A stretch of 64,000 nucleotides of DNA from Acidobacteriota bacterium. GTDB taxonomy: Bacteria > Acidobacteriota > Holophagae > Acanthopleuribacterales > Acanthopleuribacteraceae. Shown here in pieces: positions 34,948 through 44,143 of this stretch; position 1 is the first letter of the stretch, and every line of letters begins with the position of its first letter. A model generated the notes under the pieces. That model worked only from the letters and a program-made list of their open reading frames with translations, was not told the DNA's origin and ran no database searches. The stretch spans positions 1 to 64,000 of the forward strand of contig PDUC01000039.1 in NCBI GenBank assembly GCA_002747255.1, given 5' to 3'. The position numbers were made by a program, and so were the translations under genes.

Positions 34948-37900
34948 TTAGAGCGTCTCTTTCTGTTCCAGAAGTGTCAAGGTGCGCGCACCAGCGATTT
35001 CCAGAATGCGGGTAATTTCATCCCGGCCTTCCAGGTCAGCCTTGCGCAGAGCCTGCACAAGCTCGATCACACGTTGTTCCTTGTACATGTAGGTCTTGAT
35101 AATTTCGGGGATATTCTTGTCAGGCAGCATGTCCAGCCAGGAGATGCCTTCACGGTAAACGATGGTGGAAGCTATCTCAGCGGAGACAAGGGCTCGCTGA
35201 TAGCTTTTGGGTAGATCCCGCAGTATTCTGTCTTCATAGGATTCCCTAATGGCATCGGGCATGTAATTGAGGATGATATTGTTGAAGAGATCGATGTTGA
35301 ATTCCTCATCGGAAAGCTGATCAACGTGTTCGGCAATTAGATCGGTAACGCGGTTGATAACCTGACTCAGCAGCTTGGAGAGATCCACGAGATTCTTTGA
35401 TCCACCTCGCTCACGGTACTCTTTCAACAGCAGTTTGGCTTCCAGATCGGCCCAGGCTCTCAGCTTGGAAATAACCTGTTCCACGTAATCGGCTTTTATT
35501 TCCGCAAACTCGTCTGGAGTGAGCAGAAGCGAGGAGAGAATCTCGAAGGAAGAACAAATGACACCGCATTTATTGGCAGAGCTGTCCTTGAACATCAACA
35601 GACCTTTTTCCTGCAGACGGGCGCGAGCCTCTTCCGTGAAGAAGATATTGGCACCCTCTACGACAGCCTTGGCAGACGGAACACCGTCACGGGTTAGAAA
35701 ATCCTGCCAATTGGAGTCATTGACGGTATAGGGCCTTCCTCCCGCCGGAATGAAAATATCGCTGACGACTTCCGCGTAGAGGTTGTTTCGCTTCTTGATA
35801 TGCTCGGGCGTGTTGGCCGCGATCACAAACGCCTCGGGAGCATTGGACAGGAACTCGCCATCAAAATCACGAATAGGCCGCTCCTCCTCTACCAACCGCA
35901 GAAGTTCATTCCAGTTCAGTCCTTGGGGGTCATAAGCGGCGCCAAATCCATCTGCTATGGCTGTAACCCGAGCATTTTCACCGTATTCTCTGTGCAAAAA
36001 CTTCAGTTCATTGCCCGCCACATCGCCATCGGGTCCACCGGTCATTTTAACGGTGAACGGCTCTGAATGCGGATCGATATTCAGCTTTTTCAGCATGTTA
36101 TCCAGGAAGACGTTGAGACCTTCCGATGTAACACCGTATTCCTTGTGGTTAATACCCGAGTCGGGTTTGGAGGACATGAACGCGTTGGCGTAGCGATAAC
36201 CCTGGTTCTGTGCAAGCGAGATGAATTTATCGATGAGATCATTGGTCACATTTTCATCCGGACCGAGGTAGATGGACTCCTCTTTGCCGTAATGATCGAT
36301 AATGGAATGATGCAGTTTCCCGGTTTCAGGGTCGGGTGTAATCAAGTTGAGAATGGAGTCCACCGCTCCAATTGCGGCATTGCGCTTATCGGCTCCGGGC
36401 GCGAGGATGATGACCGCTTTGGAACCGCCCTCGGGAATGTCTTTGTTTTTCATTTGCTGGGCATAGGACAACCCGATCACTTCATCGAAACTGCCCAAAA
36501 GGGAGCCTTCGTGTTGGCCGGAATCTTTTGGCATGACAATTCGCAAGCCGCCGCGTGCGGTATCCCGATATCTCACCTGGAACCCGCGATAACCTCTACC
36601 AACCAAATAAAAGAACCCAAAAGGCTTATTGGGGTAATACTCGGGGTTGAGGCAATCTGGATCCATCCTGAAAGCCAGACCCGTTTTATGGGGCGTGAAG
36701 TAATTGGTCTTGAGAATGTGGCCGATGAAATTCATGGCCTCTTCAAATATCTCTTTTTCCACCAAATCCGCGATGCCTCCGATCTTGGCTTGTAAATGCG
36801 CTTTTATTTCCGGCAGCCGCGTTTTGCTTTCCCCCTGAAGTCTTGGATCTACCCTGAGTTTGTAATAAAGCACCAGGTTTTTAAGCAAACCGGTCTGTTT
36901 ACTGAATAATTTGAATATCCGCTCTTCGGTATAGGTGTAGGGATTTTTCTTAGACAGGAAAATATGGATCCAGCCTGAAATGGAGCGAACCAGATTGACC
37001 TCATTGAGAGAAAAGGGCTCTTTATCATCCAGGGGCTTGTTCATAAAGAAATCAAAAAGATCGCTGTCAACCCACTTGAGCGTTTTTGCCGCCTTACTTG
37101 CTTTCATAAAGGGAATAAATTTTTCGTCTATGGGCTGACCGCTCTCATGTTCCATAATGAATGTGTAGACCGTAACCTGAGATCGGCGGTGTTGTCGCAC
37201 CAGTGAGGACAGACACCGCTGAATTTTGAAGTTATAGCGCTTTAAAATGTCCAGGATGGCTTTATAGGATTCATTGATGGGCATGTTTTTATAGGCAATA
37301 TCAAAGCGTGCCATGCCCTTGTGATAATTGGGTATGAGATGACTGATCGTGTTCTCCTGTTTGTCAAGCAGCTGACTCAACAAAAAGAGACGCGCCAGGC
37401 GGGCGGGCGCTGTGTTCAATACCAGTTCCTGATCCAGGTTGAGCAGGAAATCGTCAATAGCAGCCTGATCCTTTGTTTCCGCTTCCAGAATGGATCGCGC
37501 CTGACCGATTGTTCTGGCGACTTTTTCATGATTGAGGTCTGCTTTTTTGTAAGCACCAGTTTGAAAAGAAGAGATGAGCAATTGATCGTCGGTGGATTTA
37601 AAGCTCGTGCCGTTGGAAATCGACAGCTTTTTGACTTTCTCGGCTATTTCATGGAGAAGAGCGTCCTCTCCGCCATAAGCCAGGAAGGTGGTTTTAGAGC
37701 GGTCTTTGTTCCACAATTGGATGGTCTGCCTGCGTTCAAAAATCTGACCGGTTATGAGCGCCCTCAAATCGCGAACCTTTTCTTCTCCGGGCGTTGTATC
37801 GTAATAGAACTGAGGTAACGCTGAAAAAAACCACGGTGTTATTTCATCGATTGCGGAATCTATGGAGTGACGCACGGAGTTGGTGAGCTCTTCGATGTAG

Positions 37901-38052
37901 TCCTCCAGTTCCTGCCCTTTTTTGGCTTCGGGTTTAAACCAGTCTTTTCCACCGAATAAACCGCTATGCGACTTGCTGTCAAAAAGCCAACTGTCTTCTG
38001 AAGACGAATTGGCATGACACTTAAAAACATTATCTCTCTTTTCTAATGACAT
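34948..38052 (-). CDS. Large NAD-dependent glutamate dehydrogenase
   Basis: 1034 residues. This size fits the ~115 kDa class of NAD-GDH, between the 50 kDa hexamers and the 180 kDa enzymes. The N-terminal ~450 residues are a helical regulatory region. The catalytic core includes YRDTARGGLRIVMPKDSG, the substrate-site lysine region MKNKDIPEGGSKAVIILA, KMTGGPDGDVAGNELKFL and the dinucleotide fold after it. The enzyme deaminates glutamate to 2-oxoglutarate plus NADH, usually catabolic. GAGGTG lies 5 bases before the ATG. The gene is divergent from ubiB across a 27-base inverted repeat. Confidence 0.92.
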   Translation of the reverse strand: MSLEKRDNVFKCHANSSSEDSWLFDSKSHSGLFGGKDWFKPEAKKGQELEDYIEELTNSVRHSIDSAIDEITPWFFSALPQFYYDTTPGEEKVRDLRALITGQIFERRQTIQLWNKDRSKTTFLAYGGEDALLHEIAEKVKKLSISNGTSFKSTDDQLLISSFQTGAYKKADLNHEKVARTIGQARSILEAETKDQAAIDDFLLNLDQELVLNTAPARLARLFLLSQLLDKQENTISHLIPNYHKGMARFDIAYKNMPINESYKAILDILKRYNFKIQRCLSSLVRQHRRSQVTVYTFIMEHESGQPIDEKFIPFMKASKAAKTLKWVDSDLFDFFMNKPLDDKEPFSLNEVNLVRSISGWIHIFLSKKNPYTYTEERIFKLFSKQTGLLKNLVLYYKLRVDPRLQGESKTRLPEIKAHLQAKIGGIADLVEKEIFEEAMNFIGHILKTNYFTPHKTGLAFRMDPDCLNPEYYPNKPFGFFYLVGRGYRGFQVRYRDTARGGLRIVMPKDSGQHEGSLLGSFDEVIGLSYAQQMKNKDIPEGGSKAVIILAPGADKRNAAIGAVDSILNLITPDPETGKLHHSIIDHYGKEESIYLGPDENVTNDLIDKFISLAQNQGYRYANAFMSSKPDSGINHKEYGVTSEGLNVFLDNMLKKLNIDPHSEPFTVKMTGGPDGDVAGNELKFLHREYGENARVTAIADGFGAAYDPQGLNWNELLRLVEEERPIRDFDGEFLSNAPEAFVIAANTPEHIKKRNNLYAEVVSDIFIPAGGRPYTVNDSNWQDFLTRDGVPSAKAVVEGANIFFTEEARARLQEKGLLMFKDSSANKCGVICSSFEILSSLLLTPDEFAEIKADYVEQVISKLRAWADLEAKLLLKEYRERGGSKNLVDLSKLLSQVINRVTDLIAEHVDQLSDEEFNIDLFNNIILNYMPDAIRESYEDRILRDLPKSYQRALVSAEIASTIVYREGISWLDMLPDKNIPEIIKTYMYKEQRVIELVQALRKADLEGRDEITRILEIAGARTLTLLEQKETL

Positions 38053-38183
38053 GTTACACCTCTTTCATTTATTTCAAAGTGACATTGTACTTAGTGTTTT
38101 TATATCAAATTCTGATTCTAACCGGAATGAAAAAGATATAAAAATGACAAACAGCTGGAAAAAGCCACGTTACCAACAGGATT

Positions 38184-38210
38184 TAAAACAATTCATATCA
38201 TATTGTTTTA
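38184..38210. promoter_or_regulatory. 27-base inverted repeat between divergent genes
   Basis: TAAAACAAT (38184-38192) and ATTGTTTTA (38202-38210) are perfect 9-base arms around a 9-base AT-rich spacer. CAGG and CCTG flank them on the two sides. It sits about 130 bases before the GDH gene and 95 before ubiB, a likely operator. Confidence 0.4.
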
Positions 38211-38304
38211 CCTGAGCTCTTGTAGGATTCCATTTTTATGATATGGTTGGTTAAGACGATGTGTCTATAGACAAAATATACACCTATAACGAACCCGCTG
38301 TTGT

Positions 38305-40011
38305 ATGCATGGTTTTATAACAATGAAAGAGAAACACAAGAAAACACCTGAAGTCAAGTCACCTTTCAGTCCTGAATTTGAGCTCATGGCCGGTCACCCC
38401 AGAAGTGGTGTATTCAGACGTTTTTTTACAACTCAGCGTCATTTTTTCGGACTTGTCATGGGTGGTGCTGTCGCTACCGTCGAGCGGTTAAAACCACAGT
38501 CAAAAGAACTTGGTTTGAGCTTTCTTCTTCTCAGAATTGTGGCGTTCTTTATCAGGCCGCTTGTCAAAAAGTCCTATCGCCATTTACCCTTTGCGGTCCA
38601 ATTGCGAAAGAGACTGGAAATTCTGGGGCCTACTTACATTAAACTGGGTCAGGTCTTGAGTTTACGCCAGGATATTCTCCCGAAAACCATTACGGAGGAA
38701 TTGGAGAACCTGCTGGACCGACTGCCGGTGGTACCCTTTGATATTTACCGCAAACTGATCGAAAAAGACCTCAAAAGACCCATCGGGGAAATGTTCACTT
38801 TCATCGATCCCAACCCTCTTGGATCGGCTTCCATTGCCCAGATCCACCGAGCCAAAACCATACAGGGTGTCGACGTGGTCTTGAAAGTGGTCAAACCGGG
38901 AATTATCACGACCCTCAAAAGGGATGCCCTTTTGCTGGGTCTTTTCAGCAGATTTCTGGAAATCTTCTTCAGCCGCTACCAACCCAGGCGCATGATCAAA
39001 GAGTTTGTCGACTACACCATGCGTGAAGTGGATTTCAGAATTGAAGCGGACAATGCCGAAATCTTCAGGGCAAACTTCCAGGACATGCCCGATGTTGTCT
39101 TTCCCGAGGTTTACAAGGAGTACAGCGGTGAACGCGTCCTCTGTCAGGCCTTTCTCGACGGGTTGAAGCCAACCAGTCCGGACTTGAAGAAACTGCCCTT
39201 GTTCGAGCGTGAGAAACTCATCGATGTAGGCGCCTCTGCCATTATTCGCATGTTGTACCAAGACGGCTTTTTTCACGCCGATCTGCATCCCGGTAACCTG
39301 ATTGTCCTTCGGGACGGGCGATGCGGGTTCATCGATCTCGGTATGGTGGGCCGATTTGGCGACGAGCTGCGCCGTTCCCTGCTTTATTACTATTACTGTC
39401 TGGTTATCGGTGACGCCAATAACGCCGCCCGCTACCTCACTTCAGTTGCGGATACCGGGCCTTACAGCGACCCTAAAGGTTTTCAGCGTGCAGCAGCGGA
39501 CATCGCGCGGAGATGGCACAGGAATTCCAATTTCAAGGATTTCTCGCTGGCTCAGCTGGTTCTCGAGTCCGTTACCATGGGCGGACAGTACCGCATGTAT
39601 TTCCCGGTGGAAATGGTGCTTATGGTGAAATCGCTGGTTACATTTGAGGGTGTCGGCAATTTCCTCATTCCCGGGTTCGATGTGGCCAAAGTCTCTAAAA
39701 AACACATCTCCAGGCTTTTCTTCCAGCAATTCAGTCCTGCCAATTTGATTAAAGAACATATTCGCATGGCACCTGATATGGTGGACGCCTATTTGAAAGC
39801 ACCTCTGCTCATCAATGAAGCCCTGCGCTATTTTGAGCGCAAGACCCGACAACCCGCGCGAAATCCGTTTCAAGGTGTCAAGGAAATGGTTCTCGCGGGT
39901 TCCTTTATGATCGCTGGCTCCATCCTGGCAGCCGTTCAAAAACCGTGGTACGTGTGGAGCCTGATGTTTTTAGTTGCGTTCATGATTGCCAATAAACGAA
40001 AAAGGGAGTGA
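38305..40011 (+). CDS. UbiB/ABC1/ADCK-family atypical kinase-like protein
   Basis: 568 residues. The KxGQ region is LGPTYIKLGQVLSLRQDILP and the kinase motifs are ASIAQIHRAK, FFHADLHPGNLIVL and CGFIDLGMVGR. Two hydrophobic segments end the protein (VLAGSFMIAGSILAAV, YVWSLMFLVAFMIANK), typical of membrane-associated UbiB, which supports ubiquinone or menaquinone biosynthesis through an ATPase activity. No ubiquinone gene is adjacent. Starts at 38305 or 38323 are both possible; neither has a clear Shine-Dalgarno. Confidence 0.9.
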   Translation: MHGFITMKEKHKKTPEVKSPFSPEFELMAGHPRSGVFRRFFTTQRHFFGLVMGGAVATVERLKPQSKELGLSFLLLRIVAFFIRPLVKKSYRHLPFAVQLRKRLEILGPTYIKLGQVLSLRQDILPKTITEELENLLDRLPVVPFDIYRKLIEKDLKRPIGEMFTFIDPNPLGSASIAQIHRAKTIQGVDVVLKVVKPGIITTLKRDALLLGLFSRFLEIFFSRYQPRRMIKEFVDYTMREVDFRIEADNAEIFRANFQDMPDVVFPEVYKEYSGERVLCQAFLDGLKPTSPDLKKLPLFEREKLIDVGASAIIRMLYQDGFFHADLHPGNLIVLRDGRCGFIDLGMVGRFGDELRRSLLYYYYCLVIGDANNAARYLTSVADTGPYSDPKGFQRAAADIARRWHRNSNFKDFSLAQLVLESVTMGGQYRMYFPVEMVLMVKSLVTFEGVGNFLIPGFDVAKVSKKHISRLFFQQFSPANLIKEHIRMAPDMVDAYLKAPLLINEALRYFERKTRQPARNPFQGVKEMVLAGSFMIAGSILAAVQKPWYVWSLMFLVAFMIANKRKRE

Positions 40012-40014
40012 GCT

Positions 40015-40125
40015 ATGAAAAAAGTTTTAATCATCCTCTTAGTATCGTGCGTCTTCATAAGTGCCTGCGGCAAGAAAGCACCCCCGCGGCCAGTAAAAGA
40101 AACACCCGCTGAAAACAGGACTTGA
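40015..40125 (+). CDS. Tiny lipoprotein (36 residues)
   Basis: MKKVLIILLVSCVFISACGK is a full lipoprotein signal with lipobox ISAC (Cys 18), followed by a short KKAPPRPVKETPAENRT tail. It resembles the LptM/YifL type of small lipoprotein (CGKKGPLYxP pattern), here with KAPPRP. GGGAG lies 6 bases before the ATG and the gene starts 3 bases after the ubiB-like stop; the RibD-C gene starts 2 bases after its own stop. The clean signal, ribosome-binding site and spacing make it a likely real gene. Confidence 0.75.
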   Translation: MKKVLIILLVSCVFISACGKKAPPRPVKETPAENRT

Positions 40126-40127
40126 GC

Positions 40128-40793
40128 ATGGCTGCAAACCGGCCGACGGTCACCCTGTGCATGGTCATGACCATGGACGGCCATGTGGCGTCTCCCAACA
40201 ACCAAACCCCCTCTTTTTCATCAAGAGAAGATCGGGATCATCTCTTCAAGCTGAAAGCCGCGTCCGATTTGCTTATCACAGGTGCGGGAACAGTGAGAAA
40301 AGAAGGCCTGCAACCGCTCATCCGAAGTGACAAATGGAAGCAATGGAGAATAGAGAATGGTTTCCAATCACAGCACCCGGATGTCCTGATTGTATCCCGC
40401 TCAGGCAGGCTTCCCTTGACTTCCCGCTACTTTGGCTGTCATCAAACCTTTCATATTGCCTCATATACCAAAAACAACCAGGCTTTGCCTCACCATATCC
40501 ATTGGCACACCTTCAAAAAAAGTCAAACCCTGAAAGACGTGCTGCATGCGTTTCACCAAAGGGGATACAGACAAATGCTGCTGGAAGGCGGGCCAGTTTT
40601 AGCTCACAGCTTTTTGGAACTGAACCTGATCGATGAAATCTACTTGACCCTGTCTGGAATCACCTTTGGAGGAAGACGAAAGCCGGGTATAGCCAGGGGC
40701 TCCTTCTTTCAAAAAGCCAAGCGGTTCGCGGTCAACAGTGTCCAACACACAGATAGCGATGTCTTCATTCACTACGTCAACTCCGAAAGGTAA
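40128..40793 (+). CDS. RibD C-terminal/dihydrofolate-reductase-like protein
   Basis: 221 residues. RPTVTLCMVMTMDGHVASPN, ASDLLITGAGTVRKEGLQPL and QMLLEGGPVLAHSFLELNLI-type motifs (MLLEGGPVL, DEIYLTLSG, TFGG) place it in the RibD_C superfamily, NADPH-dependent reductases of pyrimidine or folate-like substrates. It has no deaminase domain, so it is not a full RibD. The start at ATG 40128 is preferred to TTG 40122. Third gene of the ubiB-lipoprotein-ribD_C string. Confidence 0.82.
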   Translation: MAANRPTVTLCMVMTMDGHVASPNNQTPSFSSREDRDHLFKLKAASDLLITGAGTVRKEGLQPLIRSDKWKQWRIENGFQSQHPDVLIVSRSGRLPLTSRYFGCHQTFHIASYTKNNQALPHHIHWHTFKKSQTLKDVLHAFHQRGYRQMLLEGGPVLAHSFLELNLIDEIYLTLSGITFGGRRKPGIARGSFFQKAKRFAVNSVQHTDSDVFIHYVNSER

Positions 40794-40833
40794 AAAAAAG
40801 CCATCTCGAACAACACTCTTCAGGTTAATTCAC

Positions 40834-41412
40834 CTAACTGAACTGCCTCATCTTCTTTTCAATGGAGGAAAGAATCCTGCGACCTTCTTTGGCGTGCCTG
40901 GTATGATATGCTTCCAGTTCATTTAACTGGTGCATAACCATGCCCATTAAAAGCTCCCTTTCTTCCAGGGTCAATGGAACGGGATAGATCTGCTCTTGTC
41001 CATCTTTGTTTTCAATGAGCTTGTGTTTAGAAGGATGGTCAACCAGTTCGCCCTGTAGGCCCACTGCCTCGCGTATGATTTCAACAACCTCTTCTATGGT
41101 AATGGGTTTGTTCAAATACGCATAGGCGTTGAGTTGTCTGGCTTGCACTTTGGAGTGAGTCGTGGGATAACCCGTCATCATAATAACAGGTGTATTCTTG
41201 TTCTTTCTTTGAGCGGCTTCGAGGATCTCGACTCCATCTCCATCCGGCAACAGCACATCGGATAAAATGGCATCGAAATCAAAAGCTTTAATCAGTTCCT
41301 TGGCCTGCTCCACATTTCTGGCTTCAAGTGCTTTAAAACCAAAATGTCTCAGTGCCATGCTGAACGTAACTCGGGTGATTTCTTCATCGTCTACAACAAG
41401 AATATAGGTCAT
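40834..41412 (-). CDS. Response regulator with uncharacterised C-terminal helix region
   Basis: 192 residues. Residues 1-118 are a complete receiver: DD at 8-9, phospho-Asp 52 (AILSDVLLPDGDG), Thr80 (IMMTGYP) and Lys102 (YLNKPIT). The C-terminal ~70 residues (LTLEERELLMGMVMHQLNEL, RRILSSIEKKMRQF) are helical and match no output domain I know. No kinase is adjacent. GGGAG lies 10 bases upstream. Confidence 0.85.
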   Translation of the reverse strand: MTYILVVDDEEITRVTFSMALRHFGFKALEARNVEQAKELIKAFDFDAILSDVLLPDGDGVEILEAAQRKNKNTPVIMMTGYPTTHSKVQARQLNAYAYLNKPITIEEVVEIIREAVGLQGELVDHPSKHKLIENKDGQEQIYPVPLTLEERELLMGMVMHQLNELEAYHTRHAKEGRRILSSIEKKMRQFS

Positions 41413-41534
41413 AATAAAGCAACTCCCGTTTTATCTATCGGAATCAGTCCGCTTTTTGTTAATAACAATCTTCACATCAACTGTTTTTTTCTCAAAAACA
41501 CATGTAACCACTTTTTGGGTTTCTGGTGCACGCG

Positions 41535-42194
41535 TCATAAATAGAGAACATAGCGCAATATAAGCCAAAAGTGACAAAAACTCCCGAACATGACAAATAA
41601 ATGCCAAAGCTCATGAAAACCGAATACACCTGGATAAAAGTCCGGTTTTTTCAATGCGTAGACAATAGCTCCAACAGTGTAAAACACACCGCCTGAAAAG
41701 AGCCATGCCATGGCCGGTATACTGAACTTCAGAGCAATGGGGTAGATGGCGATTAAGGCGACCCAACCCATCAGAATGTAGACTGCCGTAGAAAGCCAGC
41801 GGGGTGCACCGAGCCAAAAGGCCTTAAAAAGAATACCCAAAAGCGCAATAGCCCAAACCACGCTAAAAATCGACCAACCCCAGGCACCTTTTAATCCCAC
41901 CAGACAAATGGGTGTGTAGGTTCCCGCAATGAACAGAAAGATCATCATGTGGTCAATTCGGCGCAAAATTTTGAGGGCATCTTTCTTCAACGGCAGTAAG
42001 TGGTACAGTGCACTCGATGTGTACATCAACAACATGGTAAACCCATAAACGCCAAAAGAAACGATGTGCCGCACATTGCCATAAGTTGCAGCAAATACCA
42101 CCAGAATGCCAATAGCTCCAACCGACAGGAAGGCGCCTATTAAATGCGAAATCCCGCTGAAAGGATCTCTCAATTTGCATTGCCACTCTTTCAT
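41535..42194 (-). CDS. Hemolysin III/PAQR family membrane protein
   Basis: 219 residues with seven membrane helices. Family motifs: DPFSGISHLIGAFLSVGAIG with the first His, MYTSSALYHLLPL, RRIDHMMIFLFIAGTYTPIC, and HELWHLFVMFGSFCHFWLIL with the C-terminal HxxxH. These conserved His/Asp residues form a zinc site in the PAQR/alkaline-ceramidase-like fold. The name hemolysin is historical; a role in membrane homeostasis is likely. AGAGG is 5 bases before the ATG. Confidence 0.92.
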   Translation of the reverse strand: MKEWQCKLRDPFSGISHLIGAFLSVGAIGILVVFAATYGNVRHIVSFGVYGFTMLLMYTSSALYHLLPLKKDALKILRRIDHMMIFLFIAGTYTPICLVGLKGAWGWSIFSVVWAIALLGILFKAFWLGAPRWLSTAVYILMGWVALIAIYPIALKFSIPAMAWLFSGGVFYTVGAIVYALKKPDFYPGVFGFHELWHLFVMFGSFCHFWLILRYVLYL

Positions 42195-42449
42195 GTTTAC
42201 CTCTCAGGTCTTGGTCAAATCATACATTTTAAAACACAGTGTGTCACAAACAGATCGCTTCTGCGTCTAATTTAACATCTTTTTTCAAGCTGACAAAACG
42301 AGTTGCTGCAGAATGCCGACCTCGAAATACCGGAAAATACCGCTCCTGCCTCATAACGCCCCCTCTTGTATACCCGATACCCTACCCTTTACCTTGCGAA
42401 ATCAATCAAACAACGATCCACATCAGATTTAACAATAAATTAAATATGT

Positions 42450-42490
42450 AATTTATATAAATTGACTCGCAATGCTTTGAGACTTATCTT
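42450..42490 (+). promoter_or_regulatory. Sigma-70-like promoter of the CHAD gene
   Basis: TTGACT (42462-42467), 17 bases, TATCTT (42485-42490). A perfect AT palindrome AATTTATATAAATT (42450-42463) overlaps the -35 and could be an UP element or operator. The rest of the 316-base gap (42195-42449) shows nothing supported. Transcription would start about 14 bases before the ATG, fitting the absence of a Shine-Dalgarno. Confidence 0.5.
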
Positions 42491-42510
42491 TTTTCATGTA
42501 GAATGCCGTT

Positions 42511-44022
42511 ATGAAGCAAAAAAGGGCTCTTTTCAAACAGACAGATCAGGGAGAGACGGTTGAATACCCCAAGCCCAACCGCGTTACTCGCCGAGTAACC
42601 GGAACGGCCCGACTGTGGGACTGTTTTGATGCCAGTTTGGAAGCATCTCAAAGCATTCTTTTGAGTTTGGAGAAAAGAATCATTCTTCTCAAAGAAGATG
42701 GCGTCTTTAAGAGTGTTCCACAACAGAAAGCGTTCAAGATGGCTGAAGATATTGAAGACAAACAACTTCGGCTTTACTTGAAAAAGACAGTTGGCATAAG
42801 GGCTTTGCTGTTCAAACACGAGTTCCATTTCATGGAAGAAGAGCGAGTTGTTGAAAACCACTTTGGGAAAACCCTCTTCCGGCTTCACCATTGGGTTCTC
42901 TCTAAAGACGACCGAGCCTTCAACCTAATTCAAGTTTTTCCATTGAAAGGTTACGAAAAAGCAGCACGTTCCTATGCAAACCAATTGAGAAAAAAAGATT
43001 GGCTGTGTTGCAAAGGCCTTCCAGTCAAGCATTTTTTTACCTATATGAAAGTCAGTTCCAGACATAAGGTAAAACACAAGTTTCCCGAATTTTCAGCTCG
43101 GGAACGTTCGGGCTACGTTGTGCCACTCATCTGCCATCATCTGATTGACACCATCAAAGTCAATACACCAGGCATCATCGAGGATATTGATACAGAGTTC
43201 ACTCATGACTTTAGAATTGCGTCGCGTATTTCCAGATCCATTTTGAAGCAAATGAAAAAAGCCATCTCTCCAGAGCTGTTGGAGAAGGGACAGAGTTACC
43301 TGTCCAATTTGGGAAAAATCACAAACCCATTGCGAGATTGCGATGTTTATTTACTCGATAAGGCACATTACTATTCACTTTTACCCGATACCAACAGAAA
43401 GTATCTGACTCCCTTCTTTCAATACATCCAAAAAAAAAGGAAAACAGCCTGGCAAAATGTCGTCGACTATTTAGAAAGCGATGACTTTCAACAAGATACC
43501 CAGGAGTGGCGGCAAGCTCTCATCTCTGCCATGAATGAGCTCCAGCTCCCCGATTTCCACGGATCCGCTGCAAGCGGAAAGCCCATTGGTTCCTATGCTG
43601 CCCAGCGCATCCGAAAGCGGCTTTACCTGATTTTGGAAGAGGGACGCGCAATTCACGAAAGCACGCCTGATGAGGCTTTGCATGAATTGAGAATTAGTTG
43701 TAAAAAGCTCAGGTATCTTCTGGATGTGTTTAAGCCTCTCTACGATTCATCCCTAAAAATACTTATAAAAAAACTCAAAAAACTCCAAACTGTGCTGGGC
43801 GATTTCAATGACCTCTCTGTGCAGCAGGAGTTTTTTAAAGATTATTCCAAAACCTTATCAAAGAGCATGAAAAACAGAGATGAGGTCTTAATTGCCATTG
43901 GAATGCTTCTGGCCAAATTCCGCGATAAACAAATGCAGCTTCGACAGGACTTCTCAAAAGAGTTTGAATCATTCTGTTCATCTGAAAGCATCCTCCTGGA
44001 TGCGCTGCAAGATGACACCTAA
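42511..44022 (+). CDS. CHAD domain protein with unrecognised N-terminal half
   Basis: 503 residues. The C-terminal ~290 residues are a CHAD domain: FTHDFRIASRISRSILKQMK with the first conserved His/Arg, LRDCDVYLLD, HELRISCKKLRYLLDVFKPL and LGDFNDLSVQQEF. CHAD helices bind polyphosphate. The N-terminal ~200 residues are in the place of a CYTH domain but the ExExK signature is not visible; they may be a degenerate CYTH or another domain. The ATG has no clear ribosome-binding site. A polyphosphate-granule role is a family-based guess. Confidence 0.8.
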   Translation: MKQKRALFKQTDQGETVEYPKPNRVTRRVTGTARLWDCFDASLEASQSILLSLEKRIILLKEDGVFKSVPQQKAFKMAEDIEDKQLRLYLKKTVGIRALLFKHEFHFMEEERVVENHFGKTLFRLHHWVLSKDDRAFNLIQVFPLKGYEKAARSYANQLRKKDWLCCKGLPVKHFFTYMKVSSRHKVKHKFPEFSARERSGYVVPLICHHLIDTIKVNTPGIIEDIDTEFTHDFRIASRISRSILKQMKKAISPELLEKGQSYLSNLGKITNPLRDCDVYLLDKAHYYSLLPDTNRKYLTPFFQYIQKKRKTAWQNVVDYLESDDFQQDTQEWRQALISAMNELQLPDFHGSAASGKPIGSYAAQRIRKRLYLILEEGRAIHESTPDEALHELRISCKKLRYLLDVFKPLYDSSLKILIKKLKKLQTVLGDFNDLSVQQEFFKDYSKTLSKSMKNRDEVLIAIGMLLAKFRDKQMQLRQDFSKEFESFCSSESILLDALQDDT

Positions 44023-44143
44023 AATACAGTCGGCTTAAACACTTTTTGGGTAAGTTTTATCACCAAACGCGAAAAACCAGTTTCATTTCGCATTCCAATG
44101 AAATTAAAGTCTCATCACATAGCATATGAATTCGAGGTGATTT

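Noticed and set aside
36067-36795. 242-codon plus-strand frame opposite the glutamate dehydrogenase gene
   Set aside because: Antisense shadow of a strongly conserved catalytic domain.
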